Part shown: one piece after another, positions 28,008 to 35,538 of the stretch
Position numbering within the stretch: position 1 is the first letter of the stretch
How the letters are laid out: each line of letters begins with the position of its first letter
Source of the DNA: Enterococcus hulanensis
GTDB lineage: Bacteria; Bacillota; Bacilli; Lactobacillales; Enterococcaceae
DNA length: 64,000 nt
Direction: 5' to 3'
Assembly: GCF_005405485.1 (NCBI RefSeq)
Contig: NZ_BJED01000009.1
Coordinates: forward strand, 62,001 to 126,000
Translations under genes and position numbers: made by a program
Notes under the pieces: model-generated
Told to the model about the DNA's origin: nothing
The model's input: the letters and a program-made list of their open reading frames with translations, nothing else
Databases searched by the model: none

Positions 28008-28685
28008 TTAAAAATTTTCGTTGCGATTGCTGTTAAGCTCAGTGATCTTCCCAGTTGCTAAGTAAACGATCCATTCGCAGATATTCGTTACATAGTCACC
28101 CACACGTTCCAAATAACCTGCAACATGCAGATAATCCGTTCCACTGATAATTGTATCGGATTCTTTTTCCATCGTATTAGTCGTCATATCATAGATTTTT
28201 TGGAAATAATCATTTACCCGCTCATCCATTTTTGCGATCATGCGGGCATCTTTTTCGTCTGTCTTAACGTAAGCAATCAAGACATTGTCCACCATCTTTT
28301 TAACATAGTTAGACATTTCATTGATTTCTTTTTCAACTTCTAAAATCCGCGGCAGCCCTTTTAGACGAATAGTTGATTTTGCCACTGAAACAGCATGGTC
28401 TCCCATTCGCTCCAAGTCTGAGCTGGCTTTCATGATCGTGATGATCGTCCGCAAATCGGTCGTAACCGGCTGCTGCAAAGCGATCATTTCAAAACTTTTT
28501 TTCTCTAAGCGGACTTCCATGTCATTGATCTCAATATCGTGATCGATAACCTCTTGCGCTAATTTTTTGTCATGGTCAATATATGAACGGACCGATTTGT
28601 GCACGGCACTTGAGACCATCATACCCATTTCATAAAACTGATTGTGAAGATTCAGCAGATCTTCTTCAAATTGTGTACGTAACAT
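28008..28685 (-). CDS. phoU: Phosphate signalling protein PhoU
   Basis: 225-residue all-helical protein with two PhoU three-helix repeats (about residues 10-100 and 115-205), including the metal-binding type motifs SSDLERMGDHAV near residue 89 and YLERVGDYVTNICEW near residue 191. It links the Pst transporter with the PhoR/PhoP system and limits phosphate uptake. It is the last gene of pstC-pstA-pstB-pstB-phoU, 27 bases after pstB. The cognate phoP-phoR genes are not in the window. Confidence 0.95.
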   Translation of the reverse strand: MLRTQFEEDLLNLHNQFYEMGMMVSSAVHKSVRSYIDHDKKLAQEVIDHDIEINDMEVRLEKKSFEMIALQQPVTTDLRTIITIMKASSDLERMGDHAVSVAKSTIRLKGLPRILEVEKEINEMSNYVKKMVDNVLIAYVKTDEKDARMIAKMDERVNDYFQKIYDMTTNTMEKESDTIISGTDYLHVAGYLERVGDYVTNICEWIVYLATGKITELNSNRNENF

Positions 28686-28712
28686 CGTTGCCCTCCTTAT
28701 GATTGTTAATTG

Positions 28713-29468
28713 TTAGCCAAATTTCCCTGAAATATAATCTTCGGTTTCTTGTTTTGCCGGGTCTAAGAAAATTTTCTTTGTTTTATCGAATTCGATCAAT
28801 TCGCCTTGCAAGAAGAAGGCTGTACGATCAGAAATTCGTGATGCTTGTGACATGTTGTGAGTCACAATGATGATCGTATAATTTTCTTTCAATTCTAATA
28901 ACATATTTTCGATCTTACCAGTTGATACAGGGTCCAAAGCGCTCGTTGGTTCATCCATAAGAATAACCTCAGGGTTGACCGCTAAAACGCGAGCAATACA
29001 AACTCGTTGTTGCTGTCCGCCAGATAGCGACAAGGCACTCTCATGCAGTTTATCTTTTACGTCGTTCCAAACGGAAGCAGCCTTCAAGCTTTCTTCTAAG
29101 ACTTGATCAAGTTTGCTTTTATCCTTTTCACCCTTTAATTTTAACCCATAAATGACGTTCTCGTAAATCGAAAAAGGAAAAGGATTGGGTTGTTGGAAAA
29201 CCATGCCGATTTCTTTTCGCAAATTTACCGTATCTGTCTTCGGGCTATAAATATCCTCGCCTTTATACATGACACTTCCGGTAATCGTAACGCCGGGAAT
29301 CAAATCATTCATCCGGTTCAACGAACGTAAGTAAGTCGATTTCCCGCAACCAGATGGTCCGATCATCGCAGTGATTTCGCCCTTTTCGATTTCCATATCA
29401 ATGCCCTTTAAGGCTTCTTTTTTACCATAATATAAATGAAGGTCTTTGGAAGTAATAATCTTCGACAT
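28713..29468 (-). CDS. pstB: Phosphate ABC transporter ATP-binding protein (second copy)
   Basis: ATPase of the high-affinity phosphate importer, 251 residues. Walker [11 protein letters not shown] is near residue 37, the Q-loop [10 protein letters not shown] near residue 88, the signature [16 protein letters not shown] near residue 147, and Walker [14 protein letters not shown] near residue 168. It is 18 bases downstream of a paralogous pstB. Two tandem pstB genes are common in enterococci and streptococci, and whether they are interchangeable is unknown. Confidence 0.95.
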   Translation of the reverse strand: MSKIITSKDLHLYYGKKEALKGIDMEIEKGEITAMIGPSGCGKSTYLRSLNRMNDLIPGVTITGSVMYKGEDIYSPKTDTVNLRKEIGMVFQQPNPFPFSIYENVIYGLKLKGEKDKSKLDQVLEESLKAASVWNDVKDKLHESALSLSGGQQQRVCIARVLAVNPEVILMDEPTSALDPVSTGKIENMLLELKENYTIIIVTHNMSQASRISDRTAFFLQGELIEFDKTKKIFLDPAKQETEDYISGKFG

Positions 29469-29485
29469 TCAATTTCCTCCGTCTC

Positions 29486-30286
29486 TTAACCAAAGTGTCC
29501 TGAAACATAATCTTCAGTCGCTTGGATTTTCGGCCGCGTGAAGATTTTTGCTGTATCATCGTACTCGATGACATTTCCCAAATAAAAGAAAGCTGTGTAG
29601 TCGCTGATTCGGGCAGCTTGCTGCATGTTATGGGTCACGATGATAATCGTATAATTTTCTTTCAGCTGAACCAGCGTTTCCTCTACTTTACCAGTTGAAA
29701 TCGGGTCTAGGGCGCTGGCTGGTTCATCCAAAAGTAAAATATCAGGTTTCATAGCAATTGCTCGTGCAATACACAAACGTTGTTGTTGTCCACCGGAAAG
29801 AGCTAAAGCACTCTTATCTAGATTGTCTTTGACTTGGTCCCACAACGCTGCTTGTTTTAAACTAGTTTCTACAATTTCTTCCAACTGATGCTTATCCCGC
29901 ATACCATGCTGTTTTAAGGCAAAAGTAATATTGTCACGAATCGATTTGCTGAAAGGATTCGGCCGTTGAAACACCATGCCGATACGCTTGCGCATTTCGT
30001 AAACATCGATGTTCGATGCGTTGACGTCAACATCTTTATAAACGATCTTACCCGTTACACTAGCGCTGGCGATACCATCGTTCATTCGATTGAGTGAACG
30101 TAGATAGGTCGACTTGCCACAACCGGAAGGTCCGATCAAAGCGGTGATTTTATTTTTTTCAAATTCAAGATCGACACCCTTAATGGCTTCGTTGTCGCCA
30201 TAGTAAACGTGCAGGTCTTCCGTATGCAACGCAATTTCACCAGGCATGCTGATAATGTTGCGTTCCTCCCAATTATATTCTTTCAT
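29486..30286 (-). CDS. pstB: Phosphate ABC transporter ATP-binding protein (first copy)
   Basis: 266-residue paralogue of the downstream pstB, with an extra N-terminal stretch ([20 protein letters not shown]). Walker [11 protein letters not shown] is near residue 52, signature [16 protein letters not shown] near residue 163, and Walker [14 protein letters not shown] near residue 184. The start has AGGAG ahead of the ATG. A 277-base gap with repeat array 2 separates it from pstA, so translation of the two is not coupled. Confidence 0.94.
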   Translation of the reverse strand: MKEYNWEERNIISMPGEIALHTEDLHVYYGDNEAIKGVDLEFEKNKITALIGPSGCGKSTYLRSLNRMNDGIASASVTGKIVYKDVDVNASNIDVYEMRKRIGMVFQRPNPFSKSIRDNITFALKQHGMRDKHQLEEIVETSLKQAALWDQVKDNLDKSALALSGGQQQRLCIARAIAMKPDILLLDEPASALDPISTGKVEETLVQLKENYTIIIVTHNMQQAARISDYTAFFYLGNVIEYDDTAKIFTRPKIQATEDYVSGHFG

Positions 30287-30300
30287 TGAATTTCTCCTAG

Positions 30301-30540
30301 TTCATACTATTGTTGAAATTTTTCCTGCGTAAAAATTTCTCGGATTTTCACGCCGTATATCATCCAACTATCTGCCTTACACCTTAATAAACTTAATAAT
30401 TCTTTCTTACTTCTTCTACAATGTGAATTGGCAAAGTTGGACTGACATCCTACTTCATACTATTGTTGAAATTTTTCTTTCGTAAAATTTCTCGGATTTT
30501 CACGCCGTATACTATTCCAACTTACTAAAGCAAGATATAC
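30301..30540 (-). repeat. Intergenic repeat array 2 (two units) inside the pst operon
   Basis: Units begin at 30301 and 30454, a period of 153 bases. Both carry TTCATACTATTGTTGAAATT followed by a hairpin (GAAATTTTT / AAAATTTC) and GGATTTTCACGCCGTATA. The second unit is preceded by ACTGACATCC, matching ACTGGCATCC at the same place in array 3. The array fills the pstA-pstB gap, and no ORF was found in it. Confidence 0.75.
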
Positions 30541-30563
30541 GTAGCAACGTTAAATCAGAATTT

Positions 30564-31451
30564 TTACGCTGAAGTCATTTTTCTATGAAGTCTCTTCCCG
30601 ATAGCCCGGGCTCCAAAATTAAATAATAGAACCGCTAAAATCAAAACTGCTGATGCGCCAGCCGATACTGCTGTGCCGTCCGGCATCGTTCCTTCAGTAT
30701 TGATTTTCCAGATATGCACGGCCAATGTTTCTGCCTGTCGGAAGATACTCAATGGGCTTGAAACACTCAATGGATTGAGATTGGTAAAATCTAATGCTGG
30801 AGCACTTTGTCCGGCTGTGTAAATCAAAGCTGCCGCTTCACCGAAGATTCGGCCTGAGCTCAAAATTACACCAGTCAAAATTCCCGGTAAAGCATCTGGC
30901 ACAACGATTTTCGTGACTGTTTCCCAACGTGATAGACCTAACGCTAAGCCAGCCTCACGTTGCGTATAATGAATCGCTCTTAAAGATTCTTCAATATTTC
31001 TTGTCAGTAACGGTAAGTTGAATAGGGTCAATGCCAAAGCGCCGGAAAGGATCGAGAAGCCATATCCGAATTGAATAACAAAAATCAAGAACCCAAACAA
31101 ACCAACAACAACTGAAGGCAATGAGCTTAGAATTTCAATTGATGTACGAATGACATTCGTCACCCAATTTTTCTTTGCGTATTCCGATAAATAAATTCCC
31201 GCACCAAGCGAGATAGGTAAACTGATGATCATAGTAATCAGCAGCAGATAAATCGAATTGAACAATTGAATTCCGATCCCGCCGCCTTTTTGATAGGCTT
31301 TTGAAGGGGAAGTCAAAAATTCCCAAGATACATGCGGCAAGCCGCGAATTAAAATGTAAAGCAGGAGAAATGCCAATATCGCAACAATCAAAGCTGAGAT
31401 AATGTAAAGGACGCCCGTGGCGATTTTATCTGCACGTTTTGCTTTATCCAT
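30564..31451 (-). CDS. pstA: Phosphate ABC transporter permease PstA
   Basis: Membrane permease half (295 residues, about six transmembrane segments) of the PstSCAB phosphate importer. The ABC-permease EAA-type loop AIHYTQREAGLALGLSRWET lies near residue 160, followed by the coupling region KIVVPDALPGILTGVILSSG. It overlaps the end of pstC by eight bases. After it, repeat array 2 precedes pstB. Confidence 0.94.
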   Translation of the reverse strand: MDKAKRADKIATGVLYIISALIVAILAFLLLYILIRGLPHVSWEFLTSPSKAYQKGGGIGIQLFNSIYLLLITMIISLPISLGAGIYLSEYAKKNWVTNVIRTSIEILSSLPSVVVGLFGFLIFVIQFGYGFSILSGALALTLFNLPLLTRNIEESLRAIHYTQREAGLALGLSRWETVTKIVVPDALPGILTGVILSSGRIFGEAAALIYTAGQSAPALDFTNLNPLSVSSPLSIFRQAETLAVHIWKINTEGTMPDGTAVSAGASAVLILAVLLFNFGARAIGKRLHRKMTSA

Positions 31452-32376
31452 TTGTTATCTCCCCTTTCTTTCCAATATAGCGAATCAAAATATTGAAAAC
31501 TAAAGACATGAATAATAGGATCAACGCTAGTGACCACAATACATTATTTTCTACTGTACCCATGATCGTATTTCCGATTCCCATCGTCAAAATCGAAGTT
31601 AATGTTGAAGCTGGTGTCGTTAAACTTGTCGGAATTAATGCCGCATTTCCGATCACCATTTGGATCGCTAAAGCTTCACCAAAGGCACGGGCCATGCCGA
31701 AGACAACCGCCGTCAAAATTCCCGGTACTGCCGCCCGTAAAACAACTTTATATATCGTTTGCCAACGCGTTCCGCCTAATGCTAATGAAGCTTCGCGGTA
31801 ATGACGCGGCACAGATTTCAACGTATCCACCGTCATCGTCGTAACGGTAGGTAAAATCATTACAAACAAAACGAAAGTCCCTGACAAAATACCAAAACCC
31901 GTTCCGCCAAAAATCGAACGGATAAACGGTACGATCACTGTTAAGCCAATAAATCCATAAACAACAGAAGGGATTCCTACCAATAATTCAATGACCGGCT
32001 GTAAAAACTTTTGTCCTTTGTTAGGTGAAATCTCGGTCATAAAGACAGCCGCACCGATCGCAAACGGAGTCGCTACGATCGCTGATAAAAATGTAACCAT
32101 GAATGATCCTAAAATCATCGGCAACGCGCCTACTAATGGTTGACCATCTGATCCAGTTGCACTAGGATTCCAGACCGTTCCAAATAAGAAGTCGAATACA
32201 TTAATTTTATCTACAAAAAAGGTTGATAGTCCTTTACTCGCTACAAAATAGAAAATTGCTCCTACGACAAGTACGATCAACGCGATACAAATGAAACTAA
32301 TAAAACGTCCTCGCTGTTCGATTTTCGCCCGCTTTGATTTCGTCGTCAGCGCTTTTTTTACATCTTCATTTTCCAA
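31444..32376 (-). CDS. pstC: Phosphate ABC transporter permease PstC
   Basis: Membrane permease half (310 residues, about six transmembrane segments) that pairs with PstA. The motif LKSVPRHYREASLALGGTRW near residue 192 is the permease coupling loop. I chose the TTG at 32376 (reading MENEDVKKALTT), five bases after AGGAGGAG; an in-frame TTG at 32400 has no ribosome site. It is the first gene of pstC-A-B-B-phoU. A PhoP-box-like pair lies about 120 bases upstream, and pstS is separated from it by three unrelated genes. Confidence 0.92.
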   Translation of the reverse strand: MENEDVKKALTTKSKRAKIEQRGRFISFICIALIVLVVGAIFYFVASKGLSTFFVDKINVFDFLFGTVWNPSATGSDGQPLVGALPMILGSFMVTFLSAIVATPFAIGAAVFMTEISPNKGQKFLQPVIELLVGIPSVVYGFIGLTVIVPFIRSIFGGTGFGILSGTFVLFVMILPTVTTMTVDTLKSVPRHYREASLALGGTRWQTIYKVVLRAAVPGILTAVVFGMARAFGEALAIQMVIGNAALIPTSLTTPASTLTSILTMGIGNTIMGTVENNVLWSLALILLFMSLVFNILIRYIGKKGEITNG

Positions 32377-32494
32377 AGCTACTCCTCCTGATTCCTTCAA
32401 GCTAATTCACTCGGTTTTTTTGCAAACCAACAAAGTCATTCTACCTTTTGAAAATCAATTTCCTTTTAATGTCCTGTAACGCTTCCATGACAAT

Positions 32495-32511
32495 TGTAAA
32501 GAAAGTGTAAA
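32495..32511 (-). promoter_or_regulatory. PhoP-box-like direct repeats before pstC
   Basis: Minus-strand reading gives two TTTACA hexamers (32506-32511 and 32495-32500), exactly 11 bases apart, the spacing of PhoP sites in Bacillus (TTAACA-type repeats). This implies that pstCABB-phoU has its own phosphate-controlled promoter. Confidence 0.55.
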
Positions 32512-32600
32512 CCAGATTAGAGACTTCCTGCAACAGAACTGCTTGGTGCTTCATCAAGAATGATAAATACTGTTATCTAGTCGATACTAAAAAAAAACGA

Positions 32601-32633
32601 CAAAAAAAGCAGCATCCAAAAATAGATACTGCT
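32601..32633 (-). terminator. Terminator after the Cdd1 gene
   Basis: Arms AGCAGCATC and GATACTGCT (one mismatch) with a long T-run on the minus strand. It separates the AraC-VOC-Cdd1 trio from pstC. Confidence 0.8.
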
Positions 32634-32644
32634 AAAAAAATTTA

Positions 32645-32896
32645 TCAGTCTTGCCAATCCCACCAATTTTGTTTATCCGGCGGCAAGTTGCCGTCATTAT
32701 CAGCATAATGTACCGCTAAACGATAAACATACAAAGCGCACCGGTCAACTTTCGCCCCTTGTACTACACAATCTTTTAAATAGATTTCCTCTGGGTCCTG
32801 TTTTTTCAGCGAAGCAACATCCGGATAGCCTGCTCTGATCAGATGCTGTTTCATATTTTTTCCAATGCCGGGAATCACTTGTAAATTATTTTCCAT
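32645..32896 (-). CDS. Helix-hairpin-helix Cdd1-family protein
   Basis: 83 residues matching the Cdd1 'pathogenicity locus' family (Pfam PF11731). An N-terminal helix-hairpin-helix (LQVIPGIGKNMKQHLIRAGY) is followed by YLKDCVVQGAKVDRCALYVY and a Trp-rich end (NWWDWQD). The helix-hairpin-helix suggests nucleic-acid binding, but no function is established. It is six bases downstream of a VOC gene and ends with a strong terminator. The AraC-VOC-Cdd1 order forms one small operon. Confidence 0.83.
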   Translation of the reverse strand: MENNLQVIPGIGKNMKQHLIRAGYPDVASLKKQDPEEIYLKDCVVQGAKVDRCALYVYRLAVHYADNDGNLPPDKQNWWDWQD

Positions 32897-32902
32897 TGTC
32901 TA

Positions 32903-33295
32903 TCATCCCTCTTTGTATTCAGTAAAGGTCAACACATAACCATCGGGATCTGTAATAGCAAATTCCTTCGCTCCATAAAAAGTTGCATGAGGTTCCGTAT
33001 AGATTGGATAAGCTTTTTTAGTATTGGTATAAAATTCTTCAAAATTTTCAATCGTAATATACAAAGTGATCGACGGGTGAATTTTTTCTGTCGCTAAAAT
33101 AGGATACTCTTCGCTCAAATTACTTTTTTCCTGCAGCATCAGCGTAATCGCCTCTTTAGCAAGGATCGCAAACTGCAAACTTTGATCATTTGCTGGAACT
33201 GAAGCTACTACTTCTAATCCAAGAATCTCTTGATAAAACACCACAGATTTATCTACACTTGCCACCATCAAATTCGTTGTTATATTTTTATACAT
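32903..33295 (-). CDS. VOC family protein
   Basis: 130 residues with the two beta-alpha-beta modules of the vicinal-oxygen-chelate (glyoxalase/bleomycin-resistance) superfamily. The first module has VDKSVVFYQEILGLEVV and the second ends with KEFAITDPDGYVLTFTEY, which includes the usual C-terminal metal-ligand Glu. Members include glyoxalases, fosfomycin enzymes and binding proteins, and the substrate cannot be assigned. It lies between an AraC regulator and a Cdd1 gene on the same strand, which suggests a shared stress or detoxification role (inference). Confidence 0.85.
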   Translation of the reverse strand: MYKNITTNLMVASVDKSVVFYQEILGLEVVASVPANDQSLQFAILAKEAITLMLQEKSNLSEEYPILATEKIHPSITLYITIENFEEFYTNTKKAYPIYTEPHATFYGAKEFAITDPDGYVLTFTEYKEG

Positions 33296-33362
33296 TTTAA
33301 CTGCCTCCTAACTTATAGCCTAATTCTAACAAGGCAACGAAAAATTTTATTGTAAAAATGCG

Positions 33363-34139
33363 TCATTTTTTATAGCGGGCCATTAATTCCAAAGGCGTGA
33401 TACCTAAATGACGTTTGAAGTCCTTATTAAAATGCGGTTGATCATAATAGTTCGTAACAGTTAAAATATCTGCTGGCTTCGCTTGGTTTGAAGTTAGAAT
33501 CTGCAAGCAGCGTTGAAACCTTAAAATACTCAATACCATTTTAGGTGTTAATCCAAAATTTTTTGCGAATAATCGTTGGCATTGACGCGGGCTAAAATAG
33601 AGCAGCTCATATAGTTCCTTGGTCGTCTGGGGGATTTTCTCAGCTAATCGTGGGAAAAGCTGAGTAAACTCATTCGGCTGTTCGCCTGAAAACTTTTTCG
33701 TCAGATATGTCTGAAACTGCTCTTTAGCCGCTTCAAATGATAAAGCAAAAAAAGTCTCTAAATTCAAATCATCAAAAACCTCTTGCAGCAAAATGAAATC
33801 ATCCATCGCCTGCACAGCAGGTAAACCAGTTAATTGATGGAAAGCACCCGGCATCATACGAGCCCCAAAAAAGCGCGCCGGCGTTTCAATTTCGTAATCA
33901 AAATCAGTCTGCTGATTTCCTGTAAAAAAAAGCTGCTTTTGATCGTAATCGACAATCAAATCAATACAGCCGTCAGCAATGATTACATTTTTAACTCGTG
34001 TCTGCTCATTTACTTTTGGAAACATCTCCCAAAAGCACAATACAAAATCACTACATTCGGGAATCACTATCTCACGATAAGTCATTACTCGAGTAAAAGC
34101 TTCATTTAAAATAAAGGGTAGTTGAATCGGATAATACAT
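33363..34139 (-). CDS. AraC family transcriptional regulator
   Basis: 258 residues. The N-terminal sensing domain (about residues 1-140) resembles the DUF6597-type found in AraC regulators (CIDLIVDYDQKQLFFTGNQ, FFGARMMPGAFHQLTG). The C-terminal AraC domain has a first helix-turn-helix near TTKELYELLYFSPRQCQRLF and the typical end TVTNYYDQPHFNKDFKRHLG. I chose ATG at 34139, nine bases after GGAGG; the ATG at 34148 abuts that site. It heads the AraC-VOC-Cdd1 operon, which lies between pstS and pstC. Confidence 0.87.
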   Translation of the reverse strand: MYYPIQLPFILNEAFTRVMTYREIVIPECSDFVLCFWEMFPKVNEQTRVKNVIIADGCIDLIVDYDQKQLFFTGNQQTDFDYEIETPARFFGARMMPGAFHQLTGLPAVQAMDDFILLQEVFDDLNLETFFALSFEAAKEQFQTYLTKKFSGEQPNEFTQLFPRLAEKIPQTTKELYELLYFSPRQCQRLFAKNFGLTPKMVLSILRFQRCLQILTSNQAKPADILTVTNYYDQPHFNKDFKRHLGITPLELMARYKK

Positions 34140-34228
34140 CACAGTCATCCTCCTTGCTTTCGATCGACATTTTTTGCTTGTCGTTCTTCTATTACTTCAT
34201 CTTCTATATTGCGAAAAAATGGATTAGT

Positions 34229-34257
34229 AAAAAGAGCACAGAAATATTCCGTGCCCT
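34229..34257 (-). terminator. Terminator after pstS
   Basis: Stem GAGCACAGAA against TTCCGTGCCC (one mismatch) followed by T5 on the minus strand. It implies that pstS is transcribed separately from pstC. Confidence 0.8.
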
Positions 34258-34268
34258 TCTAAAAATTC

Positions 34269-35117
34269 TTATTTTATTTCATTGCCCTGCCAATCACGTT
34301 CAACTTTCATATCGGAGATCGGAATATAGCCCAGTTGGGGAACAACTTTTCCCTGAACCTCTTTTGAAAGCATATAATCAAGAAAATCTTTGACTAGCTC
34401 GGTGGGCTTTCCTTTAGTATACATGTGCTCATATGCCCAAATTTTCCAATCGTTGGTCGTCACATTTTCATCAGTCGGTTCGATATTATCAATACTCAGT
34501 GTTTGAACATCTTTTGTTACATAAGAAAAAGCCGTATAACTGATTGCTCCAGGGGTATCGGCAACGATTTGACGAACCATTCCGCTAGAATCCTGCTCTT
34601 GCGCACGTACCGCCGTCTTGCCGTCTAAGACCCACTGCTCAAATGTCGAACGTGTTCCACTGCCAGTCGCTCGGTTTAAGATTACGATATCTTGATCTTT
34701 TCCGCCAAGCTCTTTCCAGTTTTTGATCTCCCCTAGAAAAATCTTGCGCAAGTTCTCTAGTGAAATATTTGTTATACCGACATCCTTATTAACGATCGGA
34801 GTGATCCCAACAACAGCGACTTTATGATCAACTAATTTCTCAGCATCAATCCCATTTTTCTCCTCAGCAAATAAATCTGAATTGCCGATATCGACTGCCC
34901 CTGATTGTACCTGACTAAGCCCCGTGCCGCTCCCGCCGCCTTGGACATTAATAAATCTGCCTGGATTTTTACTTTGATACTCTTCTGCCACTGTTTCAAC
35001 TAACGGCTGCAAGGCGGAAGACCCGACAGCAGTGATTGACTCGCCGCGATCGATCCATTTTGAACAACCAGATAAAAGCAGAAGCGTACCCAATAGGGGA
35101 ATTAACCATTTCTTCAT
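34269..35117 (-). CDS. pstS: Phosphate ABC transporter substrate-binding lipoprotein
   Basis: 282-residue surface lipoprotein that captures phosphate for PstCAB. It has a signal peptide with lipobox LLLLSGC (Cys near residue 18). Phosphate-contact regions typical of PstS follow: AVGSSALQPLVETVA, GGGSGTGLSQVQSGAVDIGN and NRATGSGTRSTFEQWV. AAGGAG precedes the ATG. It ends at a terminator and is followed by the AraC-VOC-Cdd1 trio rather than by pstC. Its upstream region is a tandem repeat array, and I did not see Pho boxes there. Confidence 0.95.
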   Translation of the reverse strand: MKKWLIPLLGTLLLLSGCSKWIDRGESITAVGSSALQPLVETVAEEYQSKNPGRFINVQGGGSGTGLSQVQSGAVDIGNSDLFAEEKNGIDAEKLVDHKVAVVGITPIVNKDVGITNISLENLRKIFLGEIKNWKELGGKDQDIVILNRATGSGTRSTFEQWVLDGKTAVRAQEQDSSGMVRQIVADTPGAISYTAFSYVTKDVQTLSIDNIEPTDENVTTNDWKIWAYEHMYTKGKPTELVKDFLDYMLSKEVQGKVVPQLGYIPISDMKVERDWQGNEIK

Positions 35118-35538
35118 GAAAAAGCTCCTTATTCATTTTTAAGTATTCATTTTTCAAAAAACGAAAAATGATTCTTATTTTCATGCCGTATACCATTCAA
35201 CTACCAGCACACAAGTTTAGTTTGCTTATATATTTCCAACTGAACCGCTAATTAATTACACTGCTAAAAATTGAACTGGCATCCTTATTCATTTTTAAGT
35301 ATTCATTTTTCAAAAAACGAAAAATGATTCTTATTTTCATGCCGTATACCATTCAACTACCAGCACACAAGTTTAGTTTGTTTATATAATTCTAACTGAA
35401 CCGCTAATTAATTACACTGATAAAAGTTGAACTGGCATCCTTATTCATTTTTAAGTATTCATTCGTCACTTTTACGTTTGACTCACTAAACAAGCTAGTT
35501 CATTTTATACTATCAAACCATGAAAGCGCAAATGATTT
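35118..35538. other. Gene-free gap between pstS and cls, filled by repeat array 3
   Basis: No gene is visible. Almost the whole gap is a tandem repeat (35127-35464), followed by about 70 unique bases that hold the 3' flank of cls. Any pstS promoter must lie within or beyond the repeats. Confidence 0.7.
35127..35464 (-). repeat. Intergenic repeat array 3: 156-bp tandem units
   Basis: Two complete units start at 35127 and 35283, and a partial third at 35439, with an exact period of 156 bases. Each starts CCTTATTCATTTTTAAGTAT, contains the hairpin CATTTTTC / GAAAAATG, then ATTTTCATGCCGTATACC, and ends TTGAACTGGCAT. The two full copies differ at only a few positions, so the duplication is recent. 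The sequence is related to arrays 1 and 2. Confidence 0.9.

Noticed and set aside
34154-34393. 79-codon plus-strand ORF near pstS
   Set aside because: It overlaps the pstS 3' end and terminator on the other strand and has no ribosome site or known domain.
35127-35464. Array 3 as a possible CRISPR
   Set aside because: The 156-base units are almost wholly identical with no short unique spacers, and no cas genes are near.
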